64,000 nucleotides of DNA from Candidatus Zixiibacteriota bacterium (GTDB lineage: Bacteria > Zixibacteria > MSB-5A5 > GN15 > FEB-12), in contig JAJRQO010000042.1 of the NCBI GenBank assembly GCA_024280215.1, positions 1 to 64,000 on the forward strand. Reading direction: 5' to 3'. The position numbers and the translations under genes are program-made. Under the pieces are notes generated by a model that searched no databases, was not told the origin of the DNA, and worked only from the letters and a program-made list of their open reading frames with translations. How positions within the stretch are numbered: the first letter of the stretch is position 1; the number at the start of each line of letters is the position of its first letter. Below are positions 52,421 to 60,951 of the stretch, piece after piece.

Positions 52421-52771
52421 CTATGTATTTTTAATCATCATAGCGACTTGTTGAGCTTGAGCTTGGTTATATGAATAAGCCATTTTTTTCATATTTATTA
52501 GATCAATTATTGTTCCAATACCACAGAAGCCACCAGTAAGCAGATAAAGTATACCCATTCCGATTTGATCAATCATAAACCGATGTATCCCAGCAATTCC
52601 TAAAAACCCCGCCAAAGAGACTAAGAGTAATGTTGTTGAGTCTTTTCTACGAGTCCGATAAGAATTTGCAAACATCTGTGCTTTGGCGTCATCCATCTCT
52701 TTTACAAGACCTTGTACAAAAACCATTTCGTCACCTTCAAGTTCAGGCATTAGTTGCATGATATTAGCCAT
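52421..52771 (-). CDS. TM2-domain protein
   Basis: 116 residues. After a helical soluble start (MANIMQLMPELEGDEMVFVQ), residues about 40-100 form the TM2 domain: TTLLLVSLAGFLGIAGIHRF, then QIGMGILYLLTGGFCGIGTI and DLINM, two membrane helices joined by the HRF turn. AAAGGA precedes ATG. It overlaps the end of the next upstream gene by eight bases. TM2 proteins are common beside DUF2752 proteins; their function is not established. Confidence 0.85.
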   Translation of the reverse strand: MANIMQLMPELEGDEMVFVQGLVKEMDDAKAQMFANSYRTRRKDSTTLLLVSLAGFLGIAGIHRFMIDQIGMGILYLLTGGFCGIGTIIDLINMKKMAYSYNQAQAQQVAMMIKNT

Positions 52772-53084
52772 GATAATTTTCCTTTATTATTCTATTGTTA
52801 TATGATTTTTTCAAAAGATAAAATGAACGCCATGATAACATTCCTATTGTCACTATACCTAAAACATGAGCATCAAGTGATGCACGTATATTACCGTGAA
52901 AAAAATGAGAGATAGAATGTCCTAAGCCAAACCCAGGACTCTGTATATCAAACAATAACGATGGTAAGAAAATAGTATAATGTTCAGGGCTGTAAGGGTC
53001 AGAGACTGCCAGCACTATAAGAGCAGTAATCCAAAACAAAGCTTCAAAATCCAGCATGTTATATATTTTAATAATCTTTATCAT
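52764..53084 (-). CDS. DUF2752-like small membrane protein
   Basis: 106 residues with two to three hydrophobic helices. The central SPGFGLGHSISHFFHGNIRA then SLDAHVLG resembles the DUF2752 pattern CPGCGxTxxxxxLxxGxxxxAxxxHPLG, but both cysteines are replaced (Ser and Phe). It is translationally coupled to the TM2 gene, the usual partner. Function unknown. Confidence 0.65.
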   Translation of the reverse strand: MIKIIKIYNMLDFEALFWITALIVLAVSDPYSPEHYTIFLPSLLFDIQSPGFGLGHSISHFFHGNIRASLDAHVLGIVTIGMLSWRSFYLLKKSYNNRIIKENYHG

Positions 53085-53472
53085 CTCTTGTACTATTAAA
53101 TATTCCCACTTAAGCTTGATAGTAACATCTTAATATATATCTTTATCAATACTCATGTCAAACAAAATTGGTTCGGATTAGCAATCTCTATGACTGATAA
53201 ATCTATATTATATACTTTTATAACATAATTATATTCATATTTTATTTACACAATAAAAACCAGCAACTTCAATAATAGATGTTAGTCTCGTTTATTATTG
53301 ATGATTAATCGGAATTCCCCTATACTTTTAATCTAACCACAAGAGTATCCCTCCCAAACCATATTTGCAAGTAACTGAAACCTATACGCCTACAAGTTAG
53401 TCCACGTTAGTTTATTCTTTGGGTATCCAAGTTGCAATAATAATAGTAAAAGATTGAACTATGGAGTCATAT
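53085..53472. other. Spacer between divergent small membrane genes and the pilin operon
   Basis: About 390 bases with no supported gene. The only clear signal is a sigma-54-type element at 53419-53437 close to the pilin start. The remainder is AT-rich with no repeat of the families seen elsewhere. Confidence 0.6.
53419..53437 (+). promoter_or_regulatory. Possible sigma-54 promoter of the minor pilin operon
   Basis: TTGGGTATCCAAGTTGCAA has GG (53422-53423) and GC (53434-53435) ten bases apart and a perfect TTGCA -12 element; the -24 element is partial. Type IV pilin genes are classically RpoN-dependent. The predicted start site is about 25 nt before the ATG at 53473. Confidence 0.42.
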
Positions 53473-53868
53473 ATGAATAACAAAGGCGTTAGTATTTTAG
53501 AAGTTTTAGTCTCGATGATAGTCCTGAGTATTGGGTTATTAGGGGTGGCACCTCTGATTGTCGTATCTATCAAAAGTAATTCGATATCGAGAGATACCAC
53601 CATCACCTCAAAGTTAGTACGTGAACAAATCGAATACTATGAATCATTGGACTCTCTACCACCAGTCCCGTATGAGACAACTGAAAGAAGCGATGATGAT
53701 AAATTTGAAGTGCATGTTCTCATTCAGGATAACACAACCGATCTCGCAATTCCTTCGGGGCTCTTTCAAATCAAGGTAACTATCAACTGGGAAAGTGAAA
53801 CGAAAATACTCAATAAAACAACATTTGCGACCTACTTACGAAAAGGGGCTGTTCATGTGTACAATTAA
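53473..53868 (+). CDS. PilV-like minor type IV pilin
   Basis: About 131 residues from ATG 53473, chosen because GGAG lies six bases upstream. The N-terminus MNNKGVSILEVLVSMIVLSI has the prepilin site (G followed by VSILE, the conserved Glu5) and the hydrophobic helix that packs in the pilus core. The globular part is small and beta-rich. The 3' end overlaps the next pilin gene. Confidence 0.82.
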   Translation: MNNKGVSILEVLVSMIVLSIGLLGVAPLIVVSIKSNSISRDTTITSKLVREQIEYYESLDSLPPVPYETTERSDDDKFEVHVLIQDNTTDLAIPSGLFQIKVTINWESETKILNKTTFATYLRKGAVHVYN

Positions 53869-54433
53869 AAAAAATAATGGATTTACCTTGATAGAAGTTT
53901 TAATCGCTGTCTTACTTTCTGGCATTATTATTTCCGGTGGATTTAATTTTTACACAACGATGCAGAACCAAACATCAATACAAATGGAAATATCCAATAT
54001 TCAAAACATTGCACGTTCGAGTTTGGATGATATTGCCACAACAATTCGTAAAGCAGGCTATAAATTAAATACTCATGATGCATTCGAAATAAATGGTGAT
54101 AGCCTTATGGTTTTTTTTGCTCAGTATAATTCTGTTGATACTGTTATTTATTTTTTATCTTCGGATTCTGATGATGACGATAACGATGACGACGACGATG
54201 ACGATGACGAGTCATCGGATAATTCATCATACTATCTAATGAAGTACTGCTCATATGGAACAACATCAATTTATTCTGACAATATTGTCTCAATAGATTT
54301 TTTAGATATCGATAACAATATCATTGAGATTACTATTACAGCTCAATCAGAATATCCAGATGATACTTATGAACTCTATAACGGTTATAGAAGATGGACA
54401 CTTAGTGAAACCGTCTGTATCAGAAATATATAG
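53855..54433 (+). CDS. PilW-like minor type IV pilin with Asp-rich insert
   Basis: About 192 residues from ATG 53855 (AAGGGG upstream, overlapping the pilV end). MCTIKKNNGFTLIEVLIAVL is a textbook prepilin N-terminus. Residues near 50-65 (SSLDDIATTIRKAGYKL) match PilW proteins. Between about residues 103 and 125 lies an extreme acidic stretch (SDSDDDDNDDDDDDDDESSD), encoded by an imperfect GAT/GAC repeat at about 54165-54215. It may bind calcium or be a length-variable surface loop. Confidence 0.82.
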   Translation: MCTIKKNNGFTLIEVLIAVLLSGIIISGGFNFYTTMQNQTSIQMEISNIQNIARSSLDDIATTIRKAGYKLNTHDAFEINGDSLMVFFAQYNSVDTVIYFLSSDSDDDDNDDDDDDDDESSDNSSYYLMKYCSYGTTSIYSDNIVSIDFLDIDNNIIEITITAQSEYPDDTYELYNGYRRWTLSETVCIRNI

Positions 54434-54442
54434 GTGAATAAA

Positions 54443-55609
54443 ATGAAAATAATTAAAACCGAAAATGGTTCGACTCTTTTAGTAATTCTCGCTCTGATGG
54501 CGATTATCACTATTGCTTCACTCACAGCGGTCAATCAAGCAACCACCGATGTTGATATGACATTTAACCAACTTCACAAAGATCAGGCATTTTATATTGC
54601 TGAAGCAGGACTAAAACAAGCATTAGCAAAACTTTCTGAGAATCCATATTGGGATTCAGGATTTGTTGACATTGATTATGATGGAGGTACTTTTAATGTC
54701 GTCTACATTGACAGTTTTTCAGATCCAGGACTTTTTGATACGGTCATAATCAGATCGATTGCAACCATGCAAGATAGCCGAAGTGGTGTCGAGACATATT
54801 TGGTTCCTTTAGAATTTAACCCTTTTAAATATGCAATGTATGGTGATGAACTCGTCGATATTAGAAATAGTATGACAACCGATTCATACAATTCAGATTC
54901 TGGCTCTTATGCCGAATCTGTTCTTAGTGAGAATGGCTCCGTTGGGTCAAATGGAGATGTTATAGTTAAAAATGGTGCCACTGTCAGTGGTGATGCTATC
55001 ACTTCTCTTGAAGATGGACTAAACATTAATGCTGGAGCAGTTATTTTAGGTGACACAACATCTGTTGCTCCAGTACATGACTTAGAAATAGTTCCACAAT
55101 CTGAGTATGATTGGGCAGAAGCAACCAGTATCTCTTCGACTGGAATCAGTGGTACTTACGATTACAATCCAGTTACAAAGACATTTGAAGCGGATGATGG
55201 TGATGTTGTCTTAGAAAGTGGAGTATATTTTTTCTCTTCAATCATTCTTAGTAAAGATGCCGCAATCAGTCTTGCCCCAGATGCAGAAGTCACAATTTAC
55301 ATCACAGGTGATATAGAAATTAAAAATTCAGGGGATATAAATGCCGACGGTACACCATCTGATTTGGTCTTTAATTCTCAAGGTGATATAGTTTTAAAGA
55401 ATAGCGGAACTATATCAGCTGTTTTTTATTGTCCAGAAGGTTCTGCTGATCTCAGAAATTCTTCTGATTTTTATGGCTCAATTATTGCTAATGATATAGT
55501 TGCCCATAATAGTGCTGGTTTTCATTATGACCGAGAATTAGATAGTTATCGACGAGCGTCACAAATTTATAAAGAACAAATCGCATGGCGGGAAGTCGCT
55601 TTTTACTAA
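54443..55609 (+). CDS. PilX-like pilus assembly protein with DUF7305-like region
   Basis: About 388 residues from ATG 54443 (AGGTGA five bases upstream, overlapping the pilW stop; a GTG at 54434 is less likely). The N-terminus ENGSTLLVILALMAIITIAS is a class III-like signal, then VDMTFNQLHKDQAFYIAEAG is the PilX hallmark. The C-terminal half (about 255-365) is a right-handed beta pattern (GDIEIKNSGDINADGTPSDL, VLKNSGTISAVFYCPEGSAD) seen in DUF7305 proteins. Last gene of the operon; a terminator follows. Confidence 0.8.
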   Translation: MKIIKTENGSTLLVILALMAIITIASLTAVNQATTDVDMTFNQLHKDQAFYIAEAGLKQALAKLSENPYWDSGFVDIDYDGGTFNVVYIDSFSDPGLFDTVIIRSIATMQDSRSGVETYLVPLEFNPFKYAMYGDELVDIRNSMTTDSYNSDSGSYAESVLSENGSVGSNGDVIVKNGATVSGDAITSLEDGLNINAGAVILGDTTSVAPVHDLEIVPQSEYDWAEATSISSTGISGTYDYNPVTKTFEADDGDVVLESGVYFFSSIILSKDAAISLAPDAEVTIYITGDIEIKNSGDINADGTPSDLVFNSQGDIVLKNSGTISAVFYCPEGSADLRNSSDFYGSIIANDIVAHNSAGFHYDRELDSYRRASQIYKEQIAWREVAFY

Positions 55610-55632
55610 CAAATAAGTCGGTTATGAAAGAG

Positions 55633-55672
55633 ATAGGGCAGTAAGATATTGGAATCTGCCCTATTTTATTTT
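55633..55672 (+). terminator. Intrinsic terminator of the minor pilin operon
   Basis: ATAGGGCAG and CTGCCCTAT form a 9-bp perfect stem followed by a T-rich tract, 24 nt after the stop. Confidence 0.85.
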
Positions 55673-55685
55673 TGTATTATATCTT

Positions 55686-56054
55686 TTACAGCCAATCTTT
55701 GGTCATAAACTCTCCTTGATGACCGTCATCATCGAAAAAATACAAACTCCGCTGCCCATCTTTCCATGTATGCTCTAAAACTTCTACACCAAGTAACTCA
55801 AGCTTTTTCTTAAATGTATCATATTCACTCGGTGAAATTTGAAAAGCAAAATGTAGATGTTTGGCTGGTAGCCCATCAAGCAAACCGTGGTACCCATCCT
55901 CCCAAATTCCAAATGTAGAACCATCTTCTAAAACGATAAAAACTTGCTTGTTATCAGTATCTTCAATAATTTTTTTGTGTGGTAGTAACTGACTATAAAA
56001 TAAAACTGATTTATTAATATCATTCACACCAATATGCATTTCAAGCATTCTCAT
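55686..56054 (-). CDS. VOC-family (glyoxalase-fold) protein
   Basis: About 122 residues from ATG 56054, which has AAGGAG five bases upstream. MHIGVNDINKSVLFYSQLLP is the first beta-alpha-beta module, then FGIWEDG and LHFAFQISPSEYDTFKKKLE, SLYFFDDDGHQGEF. The metal ligand positions of VOC enzymes are partly present (His of MHIG, His of KHLHF, Glu near the end). Substrate unknown; members include glyoxalase and antibiotic resistance proteins. Confidence 0.85.
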   Translation of the reverse strand: MRMLEMHIGVNDINKSVLFYSQLLPHKKIIEDTDNKQVFIVLEDGSTFGIWEDGYHGLLDGLPAKHLHFAFQISPSEYDTFKKKLELLGVEVLEHTWKDGQRSLYFFDDDGHQGEFMTKDWL

Positions 56055-56078
56055 TAAAACTCCTTTTGTATACATATA

Positions 56079-56107
56079 TAAAAAGCGGAACCCAAAAGAG
56101 TTCCACT
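56079..56107 (-). terminator. Intrinsic terminator after the deacetylase-like gene
   Basis: Minus strand AGTGGAAC and GTTCCGCT pair over 8 bp (one G-T wobble) and are followed by TTTTTAT. Confidence 0.7.
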
Positions 56108-56198
56108 TTATTTAAATTTTATGTAATAAAAAGATATTTTTGTTCAGTAGAATTGATATGACTGTTTTCTGTTTTTCGATTACTGAATATAGTAATGG

Positions 56199-57086
56199 CT
56201 ACTGTGCAGGTAAATGATCAGGATCGGACTCTTTCAGCATTTGTAAAAAGTTGACAGTTCCCGCACCAAAATATGCTTCAGGGCGATGAAAAGCTTTATC
56301 CTTGAGAGCTTTTTCAACTGAGATAAATTTGTAGCCCATTTCTTTAATAGCCCCTAACATTTCATCTAAAAAGACCGCATTGATACGATTAGCTCGAAGC
56401 TTTAATATCTGTTTACACGGACGATTAAGCACTTCTATAGATAATCGTTCCGATGCTTCGATTTCATCTAAAACATGATTGATATATTCATTCATCAAAG
56501 CAAAATATTCAGACGTATCTGGTTCTTTGCCCATTTTGTCCAATGACATATTATAGAGATAATCCTCAATAACAACTGTTGCTGGAACAACTGCATATTT
56601 TTTATTATCAAGATACAAACTGAGTTGATTTTTTTTCTCAGAAGTATTTCCATAATGTAAATATGGGTATCTAAAATACCGATTTTTCTGTCCAAACCCC
56701 AAGAGCATTGGGTCTAACTCTTTTTCACCATGTTTGATATCATCGATAAATTGACCAATACCAAGCTGGTTAAAATCTTGATTAGAATAAGTCATATTGC
56801 CCATCGCATGTCCATTGTTGAGCCATTCGCCTAACAAATCAAATGATTCATGAATTTGCTCACCGACAACAAAACCAATCGCTTTGATTTCATACTTTTT
56901 GAGAGCCTGGAGAATCAGATACGAAACCGCATCACGGTCGACATCTTGAAACCCAACCGCTACAGGCAATTCATCAAAAGAGATACAGATTTCTTTTTTT
57001 GCTTTATTCTTTTTAGATTTGGGAGCAGAGAGAACCGCTTGCACAAAAAATAAACTGAGAACTATAAAGAGAATATTTTTTTTCAT
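56199..57086 (-). CDS. Secreted polysaccharide deacetylase-like protein lacking metal-ligand histidines
   Basis: 295 residues with a signal peptide (MKKNILFIVLSLFFVQAVLS). The NodB-fold is recognisable: ICISFDELPVA (family TFDDLPV), GHAMGNMTYSNQDFN (family GHELGNHTYSHPDLN) and YFRYPYLHYGN (family FRFPYL.YG). The two histidines of the zinc triad, in the HTYSH motif, are replaced by Met and Asn, and Asp in the first motif is Glu. Deacetylase activity is therefore doubtful. It is co-directional with pyk, six bases downstream of its stop. Confidence 0.75.
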   Translation of the reverse strand: MKKNILFIVLSLFFVQAVLSAPKSKKNKAKKEICISFDELPVAVGFQDVDRDAVSYLILQALKKYEIKAIGFVVGEQIHESFDLLGEWLNNGHAMGNMTYSNQDFNQLGIGQFIDDIKHGEKELDPMLLGFGQKNRYFRYPYLHYGNTSEKKNQLSLYLDNKKYAVVPATVVIEDYLYNMSLDKMGKEPDTSEYFALMNEYINHVLDEIEASERLSIEVLNRPCKQILKLRANRINAVFLDEMLGAIKEMGYKFISVEKALKDKAFHRPEAYFGAGTVNFLQMLKESDPDHLPAQ

Positions 57087-57091
57087 CTGTT

Positions 57092-58510
57092 TTATTTTTC
57101 TATCTCATGAATCATCATAAAATTTGTATCGGCATTAGAATCAAATGGTAATCCACCAGCAATAACAACTTTATCTTTTTTCTGACTGAGTTCAAATTTA
57201 CGACTAACTCTTTCAACAGTATTTACCATCAAACGAAACGACGATGGCTTCTTGACAAAAATTGGATAAACTGAACGAAGCAAAGTTAATTTTGTTAAGA
57301 CTCGTTTATTATAGGTCAGTGCAATAACTCTTTGAGGTGGAAACAAATTAGAAATGAGACGAGCAGTAAATCCAGAAGATGTAAATGCAAATATCGCTTT
57401 TGCTTCAATATCAGATTGTATTGAACTAACTGATTTCGCGATAGCATGAGTGACCGCCGAACGTATCAGATGTTGCTCGACATGTACATCAACATGATTA
57501 CGTTTTGAAAATTTTTCAGAATTCAACGCAACTTGTGCCATCGTCTGTACTGTTTCAAGAGGATAAGTACCTGTTGCTGTTTCAGCAGAAAGCATGACCG
57601 CATCTACATAATCGAACACTGCAGTGGCAACATCAGATATCTCTGCTCTGGTTGCTCTTGGAGAAAATCGCATCGACTCAAGCATTTGGGTAGCAACAAT
57701 CACAGGTTTGTGATGACAGTTAGCAAGTTTGATAATTTTCTTTTGTAAATGAGGAAGTTCTTCAAATGGAAGTTCCACACCCAAATCACCCCGTGCGACC
57801 ATCACTCCATCAGCTAATAGCATAATATTTTCAATATCATCAATTGCTTCTTTTTTCTCAAGCTTGGCAATAATATCCTGATCACCACCATGACGTTTCA
57901 AAATTTTACGTGCCTGAATTATATCATCTCCAGAACGTACAAACGAAAGTGCCACAAAATCTGCCATACACTCGCAAGCAGTTTTTAGATCTGCTTTATC
58001 TTTTTCTGTAATTGTAGGAATTTGTATATCAGAATCTGGTAGATTAATTCCTTTACCACCAGTCAACACTCCATCATTTCCAATCTCAAGTTCAATTTTA
58101 TTTTTTGAACATTTTCTAACATGTAAAACAATATTACCATCGTCTATAAAAACTCGTTCGCTTTTCTTAACCGATGCAATAATTGCAGGATGATTAACAC
58201 CAATGATTCGATTTTCTAAATCAGTTTCACCAGTTGTAAGTGTGAGCGACTCTCCTTGTTTCATGAGAAGTTCGCCTTCAAAACGGTCTAATCTGAGTTT
58301 AGGTCCTGAAATATCAAACAAGATACCAACAGGAAACTTTGCTTTTGCAATCCCTCTTCGAATTATTGAGACCGATTTTTTGAAATCATCAGCTGTTCCA
58401 TGTGAACAATTAACCCGAAAAACATTAACGCCTGCATCGGCAAGTTGTCTCACTTTGGAACTATTTGCTATCGCTGGCCCATAGGTCGCGATTATTTTTG
58501 TCTTCTTCAT
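57092..58510 (-). CDS. pyk: Pyruvate kinase
   Basis: Final step of glycolysis, ADP to ATP. KKTKIIATYGPA is the N-terminus; FDISGPKLRLDRF, SFVRSGDDIIQARKILKRHG, KLEKKEAIDDIENI (catalytic Lys) and GVMVARGDLGVELPFEELP (Mg ligands), then VATQMLESM are pyruvate kinase signatures. The C-terminal alpha/beta domain is present. Length 473. The start ATG at 58510 has AAGG about nine bases upstream; 58519 is an alternative. Confidence 0.97.
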   Translation of the reverse strand: MKKTKIIATYGPAIANSSKVRQLADAGVNVFRVNCSHGTADDFKKSVSIIRRGIAKAKFPVGILFDISGPKLRLDRFEGELLMKQGESLTLTTGETDLENRIIGVNHPAIIASVKKSERVFIDDGNIVLHVRKCSKNKIELEIGNDGVLTGGKGINLPDSDIQIPTITEKDKADLKTACECMADFVALSFVRSGDDIIQARKILKRHGGDQDIIAKLEKKEAIDDIENIMLLADGVMVARGDLGVELPFEELPHLQKKIIKLANCHHKPVIVATQMLESMRFSPRATRAEISDVATAVFDYVDAVMLSAETATGTYPLETVQTMAQVALNSEKFSKRNHVDVHVEQHLIRSAVTHAIAKSVSSIQSDIEAKAIFAFTSSGFTARLISNLFPPQRVIALTYNKRVLTKLTLLRSVYPIFVKKPSSFRLMVNTVERVSRKFELSQKKDKVVIAGGLPFDSNADTNFMMIHEIEK

Positions 58511-58598
58511 ATTTTTCATACCTTATTGAGTAGCATCTAATTACTCAGAAATCAACAAAAAATTATTAAATAGCAATCCCGCTATGCTAAAGCTCCAA

Positions 58599-58638
58599 CT
58601 GTTTCATCCGATAGAATTAATGTACCAAACTGAAACAG
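58599..58638. promoter_or_regulatory. Operator-like inverted repeat in the divergent pyk/sensor spacer
   Basis: CTGTTTCA (58599-58606) and TGAAACAG (58631-58638) are perfect 8-bp inverted arms with centres 32 bp apart, about three helical turns. This is the size and symmetry of a dimeric regulator site, and the adjacent module encodes a Fis-type helix-turn-helix protein. Binding is inferred. Confidence 0.4.
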
Positions 58639-58668
58639 GAAAATTATAATTCTCAAGGAAGAGACGGT

Positions 58669-59550
58669 TTGAAAACTATAACAGAAATAAAAAACAGATT
58701 CTCAAATAATCAATCAAGTGAGAAAAGCAATTCAAGAGGTTCAACAGATACTTTTTTATGGCACCTCTCCCTCTTTGATAAAATTTCAGAAAATGACCAA
58801 AAAATACTGAACGCTTTAACACCAAATAATTGTTCGATTTTCCTTATGAGCAACAAGAAAATCATATTTCATTCTGAAAACTTATCTATCAAAAGCATTC
58901 AAAACGAAATTCACTTCTCCCATGATGCCACTTATGTACAAAAAATCGTTGATGACAACCAAAGGCAACTCAGAGTTCTTACAATTCCATTTGATGATAA
59001 AAACGGCATAGGTCTCGTATCAGCAACAACGTTAAATACATCGACAGAACTTGAAGATAGTTTTTTACATAATGTGACAGACCTTCAAAAAAAGTACCTC
59101 ACAATAAAAAACTCAATTGAGACAATAAACCAAATAACAAAAAGTGCTGACCCTCTGCTTATTTTCAACCGTACAGACGGACAACTATTGACATCTAACG
59201 ATTCGACAACTTCTTTTTTTAGTCTTTCTCAAAAAGAACTTCTCAACGAATCTCTCCAGTCGCTTCAAAGTAAATTCCCAAAAGCTACACAACGAAAGAT
59301 GCATATCAGTAACCGCACAATTGGTACTACTGATTGCTCAGTTGTACATTACACTTTGATATCATCGGATACGTTTGACATCAACACAATCGCACAAGAG
59401 TTACAAGAACATACCGAACATCTAATCAAACAATATAGAGAATTACAAACGATAGAGAATGCTGACCAAAAGACAATCCAAAGAAAAATTGCTGAAGTAA
59501 ACAAGATATATACTTCACTTGTAGATTATTCAAATAATAGAAAAAAATAA
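58669..59550 (+). CDS. PAS-like sensory protein of unknown specificity
   Basis: 293 residues starting at TTG 58669 with AAGGA nine bases upstream. It has no membrane segment. An N-terminal GAF-like part (SIFLMSNKKIIFHSENLSIK, RVLTIPFDDKNGIGLVSATT) is followed by a PAS-like part near 160-215 (DPLLIFNRTDGQLLTSNDST) and a C-terminal coiled coil (about 240-290). No kinase domain or phosphoacceptor is seen. It sits 24 bases ahead of the NtrC-like regulator, and the two probably act together. Domain names are by pattern only. Confidence 0.6.
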   Translation: MKTITEIKNRFSNNQSSEKSNSRGSTDTFLWHLSLFDKISENDQKILNALTPNNCSIFLMSNKKIIFHSENLSIKSIQNEIHFSHDATYVQKIVDDNQRQLRVLTIPFDDKNGIGLVSATTLNTSTELEDSFLHNVTDLQKKYLTIKNSIETINQITKSADPLLIFNRTDGQLLTSNDSTTSFFSLSQKELLNESLQSLQSKFPKATQRKMHISNRTIGTTDCSVVHYTLISSDTFDINTIAQELQEHTEHLIKQYRELQTIENADQKTIQRKIAEVNKIYTSLVDYSNNRKK

Positions 59551-59574
59551 CATTTACTCATACAGGATAAATTA

Positions 59575-60936
59575 ATGCAATCAAAAACTAAAATTATAGC
59601 GGTAAATATCCCTATCAAATTATCAGAAAAACTAATGACAGATTTTTTGGAAAACCAATTTTCTGTCACTATGGTTGATAATTTATATTCACACGCAACA
59701 GCAACTTTGATTGAACAAAGCCATATTGTCATATTGAATACAGACGACAACCTTTACTCCGCCAAACAACTTGCGTCATTTTGTCAAAGTAACCCATTTG
59801 TTGAAGTTGTTGGGATAGTAAGAAATGATAATGACGAAAAACATCAATTTATTCAAGCGGGACTTTTTGATATTATCACAAATGATTGTTCACAAGATGA
59901 ACTCAAGACAATATTATTAAGAGCTGTAAAAGCACAAAAAAACAAAACTGAAATTTCACGATTAAAACAATACGTTGCTATGAATTTTGGTTTTGACAAT
60001 CTTATTGGTAATTCAAAACAAATGCTCCAACTGAAAGAAAAAGTAAAAAATGTCTCACCAACCGACATCGCAGTTCATCTCAATGGTCCATCAGGCTCGG
60101 GAAAATCAATCACCGCAAAAGTTATTCATCACCATTCTGAAAGACGAAAACAACCATTGCTAACAATTGATTTATCGGCAACATCTGAATCGATGATTGA
60201 TGAATTACTCTTTGGCACAACAGATTCACCAGAAAACGCTCTACTTTTTAAAGCAAACAACGGAACACTCTTTATAAAAAACATTCATCTTATACCAAAT
60301 ATGACTCAACAACGATTGATTCGTTTTTTCCATACCAACAAGTTAAACAATGCACCAAATTGTAAAAAACTTTCAGTAAGGTTCTTGAGCGCATCAGGAA
60401 TGAATCTAAATAGCTTGGTCAACGCTGGTACTTTTGAAAGAGAATTGTACCACCTTATAGGTGAAATTACAATTACAATTCCTCATCTAAAAGAACGTCT
60501 CGATGATGTTGAATCATTGGCTGAATATTTTGCACGCAAAGTATCCCATGAATCCGACCGACAAAATCTTACTTTCAGCCGTTCAGCTTTAGAACTATTG
60601 TACAATCATCATTGGTCTGAGAATGTTCGTGAACTTGAGAATATAATCAAAAGAGCTGCAACACTTTGTCGTACTTCTCAAATAGAAGAACACGATATTC
60701 TCTTTATAGAGTCAGGCCTTGCATCAACATCACCCAACAGATTCACCGTTGATATGACAGCAGATCAAGGGAATGGTATTCTCGATGAAGGGCAACGTTC
60801 TCTTATCGTAAAAACGCTCAATACCAACAATTGGAACTTTACCCAAACCGCCCAGGAGCTCGGTATTGGTAGAACAACTCTTTGGCGTAAAGTGAAAAAA
60901 TATAATCTCAAAAAAGAGTCGGCAGAACTTGTCTGA
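59575..60936 (+). CDS. NtrC-family regulator with degenerate receiver and AAA+ motifs
   Basis: 453 residues. Residues 1-120 look like a receiver fold, but the phosphoacceptor site is Asn55 (IVILNTDD). The AAA+ domain keeps Walker A GPSGSGKS (171-178), yet Walker B reads GTLFIKNI where active members have GTLFLDEI, and the GAFTGA loop that touches sigma-54 is deleted (LLFGTTDSPENALLF). Sensor II is normal (WSENVRELENII). The Fis-type helix-turn-helix is intact (NFTQTAQELGIGRTTLWRKV). It is therefore likely a DNA-binding regulator that neither hydrolyses ATP nor activates sigma-54. Cotranscribed with both neighbours. Confidence 0.85.
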   Translation: MQSKTKIIAVNIPIKLSEKLMTDFLENQFSVTMVDNLYSHATATLIEQSHIVILNTDDNLYSAKQLASFCQSNPFVEVVGIVRNDNDEKHQFIQAGLFDIITNDCSQDELKTILLRAVKAQKNKTEISRLKQYVAMNFGFDNLIGNSKQMLQLKEKVKNVSPTDIAVHLNGPSGSGKSITAKVIHHHSERRKQPLLTIDLSATSESMIDELLFGTTDSPENALLFKANNGTLFIKNIHLIPNMTQQRLIRFFHTNKLNNAPNCKKLSVRFLSASGMNLNSLVNAGTFERELYHLIGEITITIPHLKERLDDVESLAEYFARKVSHESDRQNLTFSRSALELLYNHHWSENVRELENIIKRAATLCRTSQIEEHDILFIESGLASTSPNRFTVDMTADQGNGILDEGQRSLIVKTLNTNNWNFTQTAQELGIGRTTLWRKVKKYNLKKESAELV

Positions 60937-60951
60937 TAGATAGGATATAAA

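Noticed and set aside
58645-58650. TATAAT as the promoter of the PAS-like sensor gene
   Set aside because: The implied start site would fall inside the AAGGA ribosome site (58655-58659), and no -35 element is at the right distance.
59575-60936. Classical sigma-54 enhancer-binding activator
   Set aside because: GAFTGA is missing and the Walker B acids are replaced, so it cannot drive the sigma-54-type promoters seen in this window.
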